Source of the DNA: Diphasiastrum complanatum
Taxonomy: Eukaryota; Streptophyta; Lycopodiopsida; Lycopodiales; Lycopodiaceae
Direction: 5' to 3'
DNA: 64,000 nucleotides
Assembly: GCA_029204225.1 (NCBI GenBank)
Contig: CM055101.1
Coordinates: 34,909,683-34,973,682 of the forward strand
Under the pieces are notes generated by a model. It had not been told where the DNA came from, ran no database searches, and saw only the letters and a program-made list of their open reading frames with translations. This document shows, in pieces, positions 1 through 11,159 of this stretch (position 1 is the stretch's first letter; the number at the start of each line of letters is the position of its first letter). The position numbers and the translations under genes are program-made.

Positions 1-120
1 TTGCCAACACTTTCGATTTAAAATATATCAAGGTATTTTAGTCAGAGTATAGAGATTTGTATATATCCAAATGGAACAGTATTCAAGGTAGTGGTATTGC
101 AAAAGGACTTAGATGATAAC

Positions 121-470
121 TATGGCAATTGGCTAATAGTAAGGTCTAGTCAAATATAGAGTTGACTTCCAATTGACTCGGCTCGGTTGAGACTGCAATG
201 CAATGACTCGGTTGAGATTCAAAAAATGTGTTTGGTCGAGGAGACACTACAAAGAGTCAATTGAGATCTGAGGTATGGCGTCAGTCGAGATCTCAACGAA
301 CCTTTCTTGTCATTCAAGATGTTAATGATAGACTCAGTTGAGAATGGAACTCTGGACTTGGTCGAGATTATAAGTCAAGACTCAGTTGAGAGTGTACGTG
401 GAGTATTATGTCGAAAGAAAATAGGACTCGGCTGACCAGAGTGACGGAGTCGGTCGAGATGGTGAGCATG
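121..470. repeat. Degenerate GACTCGGTTGAG motif array
   Basis: About ten imperfect copies of a 12-14 base motif (GACTCGGTTGAGAT, with GACTCAGTTGAG, GGACTTGGTCGAG and similar variants) lie 25-45 bases apart. There is no reading frame across them. The reverse complement of the same core (CTCGACCGAGTC) forms a denser array at 32090-32545, so this is a dispersed motif and not a local accident. It is probably the noncoding part of an LTR retrotransposon, by analogy with the second array, which follows a TATA box and precedes a gypsy gag fragment. Confidence 0.6.
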
Positions 471-516
471 AGACTTCAAGAACTTGTCTGCAAACACAAA
501 TAGTTTGGTTTTGTGA

Positions 517-846
517 ATGTGTGTCTGTGTGTTGGTGGAAATGGCACCAAATGTTCACAAATTTCTACCAAGAACCTATGAACACGATTCGAGCATTGGA
601 GGATCCAAAGCTCGTAGATTTTTATCATATTATTTAGGCAAAGAATCCAAGATTCAATACTCGATTTGGAAAGAAATGATAGCTGCAACTCAAGATTTCG
701 AAAAAAAATGTTTTACTCGTCTACACAAAATAGAAGTTTGGAGAAAATTAGACAATATGGTGAAATACTTGAGAAAAGATAAATTTTTAAATACCAATGT
801 ACAAATGATACAGAAAACAACCAGTGAATTTGTGGATGCAGTTTGA
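517..846 (+). CDS. Unrecognised 109-residue open frame
   Basis: An open frame begins at ATG 517; a second in-frame ATG at 541 gives 101 residues. The product is basic and hydrophilic, with several Lys/Arg-Lys-Tyr/Phe clusters, no membrane segment and no zinc or catalytic motif that I recognise. It does not resemble copia or gypsy Gag, protease, integrase or reverse transcriptase. It lies between a motif array and an LTR, so it could be a captured gene fragment, an exon remnant or a chance frame. No promoter or splice site supports it clearly. No function is proposed. Confidence 0.2.
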   Translation: MCVCVLVEMAPNVHKFLPRTYEHDSSIGGSKARRFLSYYLGKESKIQYSIWKEMIAATQDFEKKCFTRLHKIEVWRKLDNMVKYLRKDKFLNTNVQMIQKTTSEFVDAV

Positions 847-1074
847 AGTGCATGGGGTGTAAATCATATAACACATTATATGGTAAGATTTTGATGTTAC
901 ACTATTATAGAAAAATATGTGCAATTAATTTAGATACTTTTTCTTGATTTTCTTGTCTCTAGAAATCGGGTGTTTCTGTCCGTTCCAAGTAATTGGCTCG
1001 TTAAGTGTTATCTTCTTGGATTAAGACGATTTAGGCAGAAGGGTTTCCTCTTCATTTAGACACGTTTTCTAACC
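847..1074. other. Spacer, nothing recognised
   Basis: This AT-rich sequence lies between the unknown open frame and the LTR-1 copy. I see no coding similarity, and I do not find the remainder of the Copia-A RNase H sequence that should follow the LTR insertion on this side. Confidence 0.4.
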
Positions 1075-2050
1075 TGTCAATGAGATGATTAGAATTCGTT
1101 CACTCCAAATACATGCACACGGATTCACATGCAACTAAAAACCATTCACCAAAAGATCTGCTTTTAAAACAATTGAATAACCAAACGATTCTTGCTTCTA
1201 ACTAGCTCTAAATATTCAGGAAACAACAATGCACTCAGATTAACCTACTGATCTGAAACAATAAACTAATTATCTATCAGCATGCTAGAAATCTAAAGAT
1301 CAAGAAACATCCATCTCTTGATTCTTGGATAGCCCAAGAATATCAAGAACTGAGATGTCAAGAATATGCAAGATCTACACCACAATCTCAGTTTGTTTAG
1401 TATACTTGAATGCTGAAACTTCATTAAACAAGAACAAGAAAACTATTCCACTCTAATCCACATTGCAAGAATGAGAGAAAACAGGAAATTAATCTATTCC
1501 ACAACTAATTCACAACCACATTCAAGAAATGGAAGTGCATGTTTATAACAGAATCACTCAAGAAAGCTATCATGAACAAGGAGCTTCAAGAATGCCAAGA
1601 ACTCATAGAGGATCTTCTTTATTCAGCAAGAGCAAATGACATTACAAGTAAAGCTCCCTCACAAGAGAGGGGGTCTCTTAAATAGACCAAGAGGCTGCCC
1701 ATGTGGAGCCTAAGTGGCAATCCCACTAATCTACAAATTCCAAGTGGAATTAGCCCTTCCACTAGAGGTCACCATCAAAAGGTGGCTCACTCTAATTTAT
1801 TTAAGAGGGGTCTACATTTATTACAATGCCTAGAAATGATACTAGCTCCTACATGGTCATTCCCTCTGGGATTCACCATGAAGCTCACATAACGTAGAAC
1901 TATATACCTAGCCAGTATTCCTCGGATCTCATGCTCAGCTCTCATCTTCTACCTCTTCTCTTCCTTCTAAAACCTCCTTGGTCTAGGGTGAGAGATGCTC
2001 TTCATACAACTCAACTCAACATCTTGGGGATTCCTTGGAATCTGCTAACA
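1075..2050 (-). mobile_element. LTR of family LTR-1, inserted in Copia-A
   Basis: Read on the minus strand, this segment starts TGTTAGCAGATTC at 2050 and aligns over hundreds of bases with 52123-52927 on the plus strand. Both copies share a promoter-like TATTTAAGAGA (here near 1675-1685) followed by a CCCTCT stretch, and similar blocks before and after it. Immediately upstream on the minus strand (2051-2080) the sequence is not a polypurine tract: it reads EPIHWKEVLKV, the RT/RNase H connection of copia Pol. The LTR is therefore inserted in that coding sequence, either as a solo LTR or as the remnant of a larger insertion. The 3' boundary near 1075 (minus-strand end TTGACA) is approximate, and I could not confirm a target duplication. 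Confidence 0.6.
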
Positions 2051-3240
2051 ACCTTCAAGACTTCTTTCCAATGGATTGGCTCTAGATTTGTAGAAATTGG
2101 CTAAGTGAACTGATTGAGTATGCAAGATTGGGTTTGGTGCAGAGCATTGCATACATCAATGAGCCGATAATGGAGTGAAATGGATATTGTTTCATCTCCT
2201 CCTTTTCTGCCTCAATTTGAGAACATTGGTCCTTCGATAGTTTCAGGCCGGGGTCGAGTGGAAAGAAACTCGATTTGCAGTTGGTCATTCCATATTTTTC
2301 CAACACGTTACTGAGTTATTATTGTTGACTGATGTAGATTTGTTTGCTGGATCAATATCGATGGATCTGAATTTCGAGACAGTAATGGGCTAGACCCATA
2401 TCAGTCATCTAATCTTGTATTAGTTAGATTGTTACTAAACAATAATGTATCATCTACATATAAAGTGATGATTATGAAGGAAGTCAAAACAGACTTAGAA
2501 TAGACATTTGAGTCTATCGACTTTGAAATAAAACCATTCTCAATTAGAAATGGATTTATCTTCTGAAACCAGACTCTTGGTGACTGTTTCAGACCATACA
2601 TAGCCTTCTGAATTTTGCAGACCATACATAGCTCCTTACCCTTGAGCTCATATCCCTCTGGTTGCAACTTGTAGATCTCCTCTTTGATAGTCCCGTAAGC
2701 TGCTTGGACGTCCATTTGGTGGACTTCAAGATCGGTTGTAGCTGCATAAGAGAGTAGTAGTAGAATTGAAATATGTTTAACTATAGGGCTGAAAGTCTCA
2801 GAATAATCTAGATCTGGAATCTGTGAAAAACCTTTGGCAACAGTCTAGCCTTGTATTGATTTAATTTTCCTTTAGCATCATACTTTGCTTTGAATATCCA
2901 TTTGCATGGAATTGGATTTTGTTCCTTTGGCAGCTCTGTTACAGTCCATGTTTGATTTCAATTAGAGAATCGAATTATGTGTCCATCACAACTTTCCATT
3001 GATCAGCATCTCGAATTGACATTGCTTCTGATACAATGCATGGTTCTTGCACAAAGTAACAAGCTGGATTATCCATAGATTAGGATGGAGGCTGTCTAGA
3101 TCGATTCGATCTTCTGGGTTGAACTTCGATCCTTTGATGCGATTCAACTCGTTGAGGATCTAACTCACTATTTGATTCGAAATCGATTTTTTGACGTTCG
3201 ATCCTGAGTTCGGAGTGGTCATTCATGGATGATTAAAAAT
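2051..3240 (-). pseudogene. Ty1/copia pol fragment (RT), Copia-A
   Basis: The minus strand encodes broken pieces of a copia reverse transcriptase. The order is: the integrase-RT linker and KWIFK-type start (about 3060-2850), a piece at 2715-2401 with MDVQAAY, YGLKQSPRVWF and the catalytic YVDD, and a piece at 2306-2082 with the C-terminal CTKPNLAYSISSLSQ. It ends in the WKEVLKV connection, where the LTR-1 copy interrupts it. Several frameshifts and stops separate the pieces, so it is a pseudogene. Order and strand match the gag/protease remnant at 8767-10383, which suggests one element split by the sequence between. The integrase core expected between the two halves is missing. Confidence 0.8.
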
Positions 3241-4799
3241 TTTGCTAAACATATCTTGTTGGATCTCAATCCACAAATGGCCCCACAAATCTTTGAAAAC
3301 CCTCACAATTTGTAATGCAAAGTGGTTCCTAGATCGATTTTTTGAATACACTCTTGAAGTTGAATGACGCATTTGATTAAATTGAGGGCTTGATTTGTGT
3401 CCAGCAAGTGTACTCTCATTTTAGAGTTCATTAATGATGGAATTAATTATGCATGCCGGTTCTTTCCAATGATTTATGATTCTAGGCTATGTTTTGATCA
3501 AACTTGCTTAATTTTTCATGCTTTTTGGCATAAAATAGATAGTAAGAACCAAAATCCAGCAAGATCAGACCAATTTATTGTTGTAATTCTGTAAATTGGT
3601 TTGATGTGTTAGAAAAAGAGTTGTATGTCATGAATTTCCACTTTATTGTGATGAAAAATTCCATCAATTGAACTTGTAGGAAGTCAAAAAAATTCAAAAA
3701 ATGACCATTTTGGGAGGATGGATCTCTCCAAATCCATAAGGAGATCATTCTGGAATTAATTACAGCATGATTAGCATTCCTTTTTAACTGCCCATCAAGC
3801 TATCAGATTTGTAAATTGATGGCCGGTGGCTTATGCACCATCTCCATCAAGTTTGAAGCTATTTTGACTTCTACAAATCAAGAAATCTTTGTTCACAGCC
3901 TATACTACATCTTAGGATCAGTATGAATGCTTCATGTAAGTCTATTTGATAGTTTAAGGCTATTGGTAACATCAATTTTGGGCTAGGAAGGGTGTTTGCA
4001 CGTTTTTGCATGATTTGGTCTTGTGGAAATGCGCTCTACTACAGGTTTTCTGACACTCTGATCTCGCATGCGTGAAGCCTAGGTGGCAGGATGCTGTGGC
4101 AAGCATCTTGTTCACTTGGTCTCCATCTTTACTGAGATTTTCTTGTAGCCAAAGTTATGATCATTTGAAATTTTGCAGTTTTGTGAGTAAAATTGGCAAA
4201 ATTTGAAATTGTTCTGATTGCATGCCAGTCATTTTCCTACTTTTTAGTAATGTTCTTGCATGAATTGGTTGCATGTTGATTCTCAGAGTGATTCTGACAT
4301 GCATGATGGATTTACAATCGATTTGAGTGGTCATACGCATGTGCTCTGACACTTGGGTCACAAATCAGTGATATTGGCTGACAAATATTGTAAAACTGAA
4401 ATTTACGTAAAAAATTTTGTAATGATGTTTGTGACTGATGTAGTGTGCCTTGCATGTCATTGGGTTAGTAACACTAGGAATCGGACAGTGTTTTGATTTT
4501 TTCAATTTCAATTGCCTTTTGTACTAACAGTATTTTTGTCAGAATTTTCGAATTATGTAAAATAAAGTAAAAACTGAGTTTTCCAAAAAAAATCAAAATT
4601 TTGGTCATTTTTTCGTTATCTATGGAATCAGTTTAGATTAGTGAATTGATTGAACTGCGTTTATCAGTCAGAATTGGTCACAATATTTTCACTAGGTCCA
4701 AATTATTTCCCAGTGATAGATAAGTTAAAATTGACAGAAGAGCCACAATGCATTGCCGACAGTTTTTACTATGCTATCATTTTTTTTTTAACTTTTGGA

Positions 4800-5390
4800 G
4801 TTGGGAACTCCTAGATTGAAAGTTAAAAATTTAAAAAATTTAATCCAAATAATTAATATCCAGTATTAAGTAATTATTGATAGGGAATACCGAAATTCGA
4901 ACTGCGAAATACATTTCCCGATCACACTTACTACCTCTGATGTCCACTCTTCTAATAAAAAAAAAAACAGTCCAATTTTATTGGAAAATTTGTAATAATA
5001 TGAATTACATAACTGTTTTCATTTCCAGTTAAATTCTATGGTGAATTATATTCAAAGATCAGACTAGTATCGTTTCACATACTAGTAGAAGATTTTTGAT
5101 ATATTTGATATTCAGCCCATATGTAGGACACAAATAAAATTGTTTTAGACTTTTTCCTACAGTAATCAAATTTTTAAACATTTACTAATGTCTTATGTCT
5201 TCTTAGTACCTTAGATGAAACAGATTTTCAGGGAACTCAAAATTCTAAGGAGTGAAGAAGAGTGGACATCAGAGGTAGTAAGTGTGATCGGAAAATGTAT
5301 TTTGCAGTTAGGATTTCGGTAATCCATGTAAATAATTGCTTAATATTGGATATTAATTTCCTGGATTAAATTCATTTAATTAAATTAATA
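4800..5390. repeat. Imperfect inverted repeat, arms ~150 bp
   Basis: The reverse complement of about 4800-4953 matches about 5256-5390. The first 33 bases of the match (4921-4953 against 5256-5288) are identical and the rest of the arms diverge by roughly 10-20 percent. The spacer between the arms is about 300 bases. Transcription across it could form a long hairpin. It could be a foldback element or MITE nested in the decayed tract, or two copies of one repeat in opposite orientation. Confidence 0.7.
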
Positions 5391-6744
5391 ATTGTTATCT
5401 TTGTAACCATTGAGTTATTCGCAGTTTTGAAGGTCAATTGTGATGTTAGGAGTGGAATTTGATACGTGGATTACATTGGATCTGTTAATTGACATAAGCT
5501 TGTCCCTAGATTTGATGCATCGGTAGGGTTTCGAAGCTTGTCAATAACTAGAAAGGATGAGGATGTAATATTTAAAATTAGAGGCCCTTTTTAAATTAAT
5601 CCTTTGCTTCTTAATAATTTCTTGAATAGAAGACATCAGACTAGTTTATATGAATTCTTTTCAGCATAAAGTTATTATTTTGAAAGACTGTTATGTCATA
5701 TAAATTACTACTTGTGTGAATAGACTTGGAATTCAGATAAATTCTAAGATTAAAATGTTTCAATTTCTTAAACCTAGAATATTTCTGTTGCATAAATGGA
5801 TTTCGATGGAATAGTAGTTTCTATCACTCAGATTGAAAATATTTGAAGGAGAAGTCATGTTTGTAATAGGGTGAATCCTTTAGTGGAAGCACTTATTACT
5901 GACTTTTTTTGGATTTAGATATTTTCATATATCATCTTTCCAGTTAACTTTTATTGAAATTGATTATTTATTTAAAAGGAGGGGTGAAGTAGTGGGATAA
6001 AATTCTATTTGAGAATTTGTGGGTTGCATAGTTTTCGGAAGAGAACTAGTTGTGGTATAGATTTGAGGTTTGATCTGAAAGAAATCTGAAAGGAATTTTG
6101 GATTGATTTAGAGTAAGATGCCTAGTTGGAACTTTTCGAATATGAGGAATTTTCTAGGGATTGTGTGGACAATCTGGAACTAGAACATGTTTGGAATTTG
6201 AATCATTATTTATAAGTAGTACAGTAGAAAGTCAAAGGTTACTAATTTTATTTTGATTAGAATAGAAGTAAGTTTGATCAGAATTTAAGTCTGAGAGTTC
6301 TATATTGGGTCAACCTAATCTTAGTTTAAGTACTAGGATCAGAGAGGGGTTGATTGAGTGAAAGAAATTATGTAATTAGAGGTAAGTTGGATTGGAAAAC
6401 TGTTGAGAGTGAATGTTATTCGTCTCAGAGATTTTTCAGATATGTTATTCACTCATGAGTCAGTGAGATATGTGAGTAACATATGTGGGTTCTGGAGGAA
6501 TCTGCTAGGTAAGAATGTATTTAGGTACTAGGACATACTGAGATTATTCTCATATGTGCATGAATCTACTGTGTAATCCTAGTTACTAAAATTATCTGGT
6601 GCACGTAACCTACTCGACGAACATAAGCATATGATCAAGTATTGTTTTGATAGATACTTATAGAGTTAACAAATCTTTGTATGGAAGATTTATGGTTTAA
6701 CTTATAAATGATTTGGGTAAGGATCTAAATGTGGTGTTATACTA

Positions 6745-6860
6745 GTTCTTCACCTAGACATTTGAGATTTCTAAATCATTAGCAATTAACTTGAGTAGTT
6801 GATTACTCCAGAGTGAGGTTAATTGGTAAAACGATTAGTGTGATGTGGATTCACCGGGAA
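6745..6860. repeat. Dispersed noncoding repeat, copy 1
   Basis: About 115 bases here match 23381-23505 with moderate divergence. Shared blocks include CCTAGACATTTGAGATTTCT, AATTAACTTGAGTAGTT and a later GTTAATTGG. No reading frame is shared. The copy lies inside the decayed Gypsy-L tract, so the second copy is probably a fragment of the same family. Confidence 0.6.
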
Positions 6861-8240
6861 CTGATGGTTTTTGAATAATATGGCTTGTAAGACGCATGAT
6901 TAGTGAATCATTTGGGTTCATGAGTTAAAATTATGTGCATTGGATATATAGTATTCTTGGGAGTATTCCTTAGTTAAGAAATAGACTCAACTCATTTTTT
7001 ATTGTGTCCCAGAGTGCTCAATTAGATAACGAATCATAATGAATCCAAGAATAATAACTGAATTGATTTCCAACAAGACTTTAGATATCTAGATGTGATT
7101 CTAGATTGTAATCTAAACTTTTTGTAGTTGAAGATGATTGTCATTTGGTATGCTTTCTATCTTTAATTACCAGTTGTTTATAGAACTTGAATCTTGCACT
7201 TCAGCTAAAGAATCATGTTTTGAAAGTATTCCTAAATCTAATATTTTTTTTAATGAAAAGATTTTTGGAATACTCTTAATTTTTTTGAGTTATGTTAGAC
7301 ATATACTCCGATATCATGTAAATGATTAAGTATGGTTTGGATTTCAAGAAATTATGATTGATGAATCATATGAATCTAAATATTTATGGTTGATGAATCA
7401 TAAATAGATACTTAATTATTGTCAAAGGATTATAAGGAATTGTAATGATTCTTGAGTGTGATGATTAATTCTTGACCTACTATTTGAGTAAGAATTCAGA
7501 CCAGTATTTTGAATCTCTCTACTCCAATATTTTATTTGAGAACCTATGGATCTCGCAGACATTCTCACAAGATAAGTATTTTATTTGTGGAGAATTTAAT
7601 TTATATAGTGGATGTTATTCTGCTACAGTTTATGGTCTGTAGATGCTTGAGTACAGTTCGTTATTTGATTGGATCTCCAGTTATCCTAGGAAATAGACAA
7701 GTCTATTAAGATGAATGAATGTTATTTTCTTGCATTTGGTGCTAGAAACATGATCATTTAACTCAAAAGAGTATCTGGGATACTCAGAGTTAAATTTTAA
7801 TCATTCTATATCTTAATGATTCTCCTAGAGATTCTAATTGAATGAATTATCATATCTTAGAATTTGGATTCTAAGGATATTTGTACTTGAAAGATTAATA
7901 AATTATCTGTCAGAGTTTTGGATAATTTGTAATTGTAATTATTATATTATTTTTTTAACTTTAATCTCTTAAGTTAGGTTATTTCACCCAGTGTTTCATG
8001 TAAGTGCTTTACATGAAGGTGATGTTACTAACTTGTGGTGAATGTAACCTAGATGAAAAATTTATCGTTTAGTGTACTTTTCAAACCTGAGTTGTACTTC
8101 AGTGCAGAGATTATCTCTGAGTACTTGTTTTATGTGAAAGTTAGACTAAGGATAATTATTTTCTAGGTGGACATTGAAAGTTAAAAGAATTGTTCCTGTT
8201 ATTCTTTCCTATTTAGAGAGCTTCTAAGGATAGAAGCAAT

Positions 8241-8255
8241 TTAAGGAGGGAAGGA
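8241..8255 (+). other. Polypurine tract of Gypsy-L
   Basis: TTAAGGAGGGAAGGA lies directly before TGTTATGTCC. A purine tract next to a TG-starting sequence is the usual plus-strand primer and 3' LTR start of an LTR retrotransposon. Confidence 0.6.
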
Positions 8256-8761
8256 TGTTATGTCCATGACCAATAAGTAGGATTCAGTATACTCCTAGTC
8301 TTGGATACACGGTACTCCAGTAAATGAAGCTGTTAGTTATGCCATGTCATACTGGATGTGACTCAAAAGTAACTAATATTCTTATGAGGCCGAGAACGCA
8401 CTAAATGGAGTTTAGACAAGGTATGAGACAGTGTATGCATGTGTAGAGTTATCAATAGCAATTCTATGAATAGTTGGTCCATGCTTAGGACTCTATTCTA
8501 GGTAATTCTATGTATAGGGAACTTAAGGCTATGTGCCCAAGTTGCTTTTGGCTCTATATATTGAGGCCAAACTTGCCCTACTCCTCATTGTGATCATTGA
8601 TTCATTGCCAGGGCTTCACTCTACCTTCATGCTTCTTATTCCTTGGCTTGGGGGTGAAGCTTCTAGAGTTGATTGGTTGCTTCTACTTGGTTGGGGGCGG
8701 TTGCTCCATTGTGTGTTGTCTTGTAAGCAAGATCTTAGGGAGCTTCCCTTACAATATTGCA
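8256..8761 (+). mobile_element. 3' LTR of Gypsy-L
   Basis: The 506-base segment starts TGTTATG after a polypurine tract and ends in TATTGCA, giving TG...CA termini. A TATA-like CTATATATTGAGG lies at 8551-8563. Copia-A protease/pre-integrase sequence begins immediately after the end. The terminal dinucleotides and the sharp return to foreign coding sequence support the boundaries. No partner LTR was found at the left end of the internal tract, so the element is 5'-truncated or too diverged to see. Confidence 0.6.
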
Positions 8762-9279
8762 AACCTTTAGATGAATGGACCAAATCGAAATTGAATGGAC
8801 TTTTGGTTTCGGGCATGTTTGCTAATAATACAACTTTCACAAAGAAAAGTTGATTTGCTAATACATGGTAGACCTTGCACTAAATTCAGATTTGACATTT
8901 GTTGAATACTTTTGAAGTTTGAATGGCCTAGTCTGAAATGCCATAGCATATTAGTCGATTCAAAAGTTGAAGTATGAAGAGCTTCACTATTTGTAAGGTA
9001 AAAATGGCTTAGCTTGTAAAGATAGCCATATCGTCTATCGAAAGCTAAAACTTTTCTAGATTTGTCAAGAATAGTGCAGCCCTCTGTATCGAATTCAACC
9101 CTATCACTAGAATCAGTGATTTTGCTGATTGAAAGTAGATTTTTAGTAAGACCTTTCTGAAATTTGATTTTGACAGTTCCTTTACCCTCGATAGTATGAG
9201 ATGTGTTGTCTCCTAATTGTACAACTCTAGAATGAGTGAATGACTTGGAGCCTTGGAACCAATCATGGTGGTGAGTCAT
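8762..9279 (-). pseudogene. Copia-A protease / GAG-pre-integrase fragment
   Basis: The minus strand carries a 170-codon piece. It starts with a protease C-terminal region (VQLGDNTSHTIEGKGTV, then LTKNLLSISKI) and continues into the pre-integrase zinc region (LWHFRLGHSNFKSI, later CESCIISKHARN). It corresponds to the join of aspartic protease and integrase HHCC domains in copia polyproteins. The frame stops at the junction with the Gypsy-L LTR, just before the integrase catalytic core should begin. The DSG-type active-site segment upstream is degraded. Confidence 0.8.
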
Positions 9280-9414
9280 GTGCTATGTTGCTCCCAAGTC
9301 CAAATACTAGGAATCGATATCCTGCAGTTCTCCAACTTTGGTCATGAAAGCTGCTTCATTTTTCTCTTGTGGCTAGGTTGAGTGACTGGTAGGTGCAGTA
9401 TTTGCTTCTTGTTG

Positions 9415-10260
9415 TTGGAACTACTTCTTCTTTTCATTATTGTATTTCAATGTCTTGCAGTCCTTGATAAGGTGACCAGTCCTCTTACAGTTTTTACAGA
9501 ATAGTTTCTATCTTGGCTAGAATGATGAAGTATCTGAATTCGATTCTAAATTCAATGTAGGTTGCATGCTGCTCTTCTTGTCAAGATAGTCTGACTTTGT
9601 AGATTTCTTGGATCTAAAGTTCTGATTTTTCTCTGAGAATAGAACTTGAGGATCCGATCCTGAGCTATAGGAGGATCCATTTCGTCTGATCTCCTCTTGA
9701 AGTAGCATCGAGATGACTCTTGATAGAGTAAGATGTTGTTGGGTTGAGATCATCGTGATCCAAGTTTTGAAAGCTTCAAGTGGAATCGATAGTATGGTCA
9801 TTACTGCATCGAAATCTTTAATGACTAAGCCGGTTGCAGTCATTTGCTCCATTGGATTTTTGAATGTGTTGAGATGGCTCGAAATACTGTCTACATTAGA
9901 CATTCTTATGTAAAGAATTTCTTCATCAAATGTAACTTGGATGTAACCTCCCTGATATCATAGAGGGTTGCCAGGATGTCCCAAGCATCCTTAGCAGTCT
10001 GATCAGTTCGAATATGGCTGATTTGAGAGTCTTTGATATTTAGAGTAATCAAGAAAAATGCCTTGTCATCCCTCTGTCTCCATTTGGTGATGTTGGTTGC
10101 ATTGATCTCAGGTTGACCTTTGTGCCATCAACGATGTCCCACAGTTCTTTGGCAAGTACGACTTTCATCTTGAGCTTCCAGAGATAGTATTCTCTCCATC
10201 GAGTTTGTCAATCAGAGATGAACTAGAAGATGGATCCATTCTGGTGAAGAGAGCGAGATC
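9415..10260 (-). pseudogene. Copia-A gag fragment with zinc knuckle
   Basis: The minus strand encodes a UBN2-type copia Gag in broken frames. The clearest frame (9903-9517) contains the helical region ending LTLSRVISMLLQEE and a basic, Ser-rich tail. Just after it (about 9500-9440) lies a nucleocapsid zinc knuckle FCKNCKRTGHLIKDC, which fits CX2CX4HX4C. Stops and shifts lie between the pieces and upstream. A plus-strand relative of the same family is at 22593-23347. Confidence 0.75.
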
Positions 10261-10370
10261 GTTGGTAGAGAAAATGATATCGAAAAACTGCTAGCTGCAC
10301 ACTTTCAAAGCGATGTCTTACAGAAACAAGACTGACGACCTGCATGGAAATGCATATTGCTGAACCACAA

Positions 10371-10382
10371 GCTTTGATACCA
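10371..10382 (-). other. Copia-A primer-binding site
   Basis: The minus strand reads TGGTATCAAAGC directly after an LTR-type end TTTTTAACA. It differs by one base from the plant initiator-Met tRNA primer site TGGTATCAGAGC. It fixes the orientation of Copia-A and places its 5' LTR at higher coordinates. Confidence 0.8.
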
Positions 10383-10840
10383 TGTTAAAAATCATTGGTG
10401 TAGTAGAAACGAGTTTTGAAAAAGAGTAGAACATAGTATCTCGATGGGAATTGAACAATCGGTTCCAAAGATAGAGGTCTAGAGTCAAAATCCGGATCGA
10501 GATATTAGAAACGAAAACTTACAATGGACAGTTGTGGATCAGAAGTGTGTCAGCATAGCAGCTAGAATCAAGATGTAATGCAGTTTGTAATAATGCACAA
10601 ATGAACAACAACATTTGTGTGTGGACAAAATTGCACTTTTTGATCAATAAAAAATAGAGTACATGAGCGTGAACAGTGCGCTGGCCTGTGAGGCACAAAA
10701 ATACAAGGCTTCAGACGCTTGATCGTTGCTAGATGGATTTTCACTTCTGTATGAGAAAATACAATCATACCAAAAGGAATCGAATGATGCTAAAGGTGAA
10801 TCATCCTATAGTAGATAGCCATCATTGTCAATAGTAAATC
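10383..10840 (-). mobile_element. Putative 5' LTR of Copia-A (outer end uncertain)
   Basis: On the minus strand this noncoding segment ends in AACA immediately before the primer-binding site, as a 5' LTR should. The outer end is not defined, because no second LTR of this family was found; the pol end of the element is interrupted by LTR-1. It could extend into the repeat array that follows. Confidence 0.45.
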
Positions 10841-10849
10841 TATGTTCAA

Positions 10850-11115
10850 GTACGTGGACTGTCAACGTCATCCTTCTGATCGCAATGTGGGTTGGAATCG
10901 ACTGACAGTACATGGATTGACTTTTCTCTGTACCGAACTTGATCTGACTTGATGAGAGAGTTGAGTAAGTCAATGGAGTTGAGTAAGTTGAGAGTTGATG
11001 GAGTCAACTGAGTCGAGTAAGTCAATGGAGTCAAGTGTCGAGTGTTGATGGAGTGTCGAGTGAGTCGAGTAAGTCGAGTGTCGAATAAGTCGAATGAGTT
11101 GATGTTGAAGTCAAA
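10850..11115. repeat. GAGTCGAGTAAGTC tandem-like array
   Basis: Short variants of GAGTCGAGTAAGTC and GTCAATGGAGT repeat about every 20-25 bases between 10920 and 11110. The pieces resemble the GACTCGGTCGAG arrays at 121-470 and 32090-32545 but are more regular. One minus-strand frame stays open across it as a Thr/Leu/Ser-rich low-complexity peptide; I read that as a by-product of the repeat. Confidence 0.6.
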
Positions 11116-11159
11116 GTCGATGGAGTCGCACTTTGAGGTTTTTTTTTGTAGTATGTACA

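Larger units (their letters stand above)
3250..8255 (+). mobile_element. Decayed gypsy-like internal region (Gypsy-L)
   Basis: This 5-kb AT-rich tract has no frame above 70 codons that I believe. Two features suggest a very old LTR element on the plus strand. A purine-rich tract at 8241-8255 abuts an LTR-like sequence that starts TGTTATGTCC. At 7982-8023 the sequence reads HPVFHVSALHEGD, close to the H-x-VFHVS-L motif near the end of Ty3/gypsy integrases, after which the frame is full of stops. Copia-A sequence lies on both sides, so the tract interrupts that element. I found no left LTR near 3250. Most of the interior is beyond recognition by eye. Confidence 0.5.
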
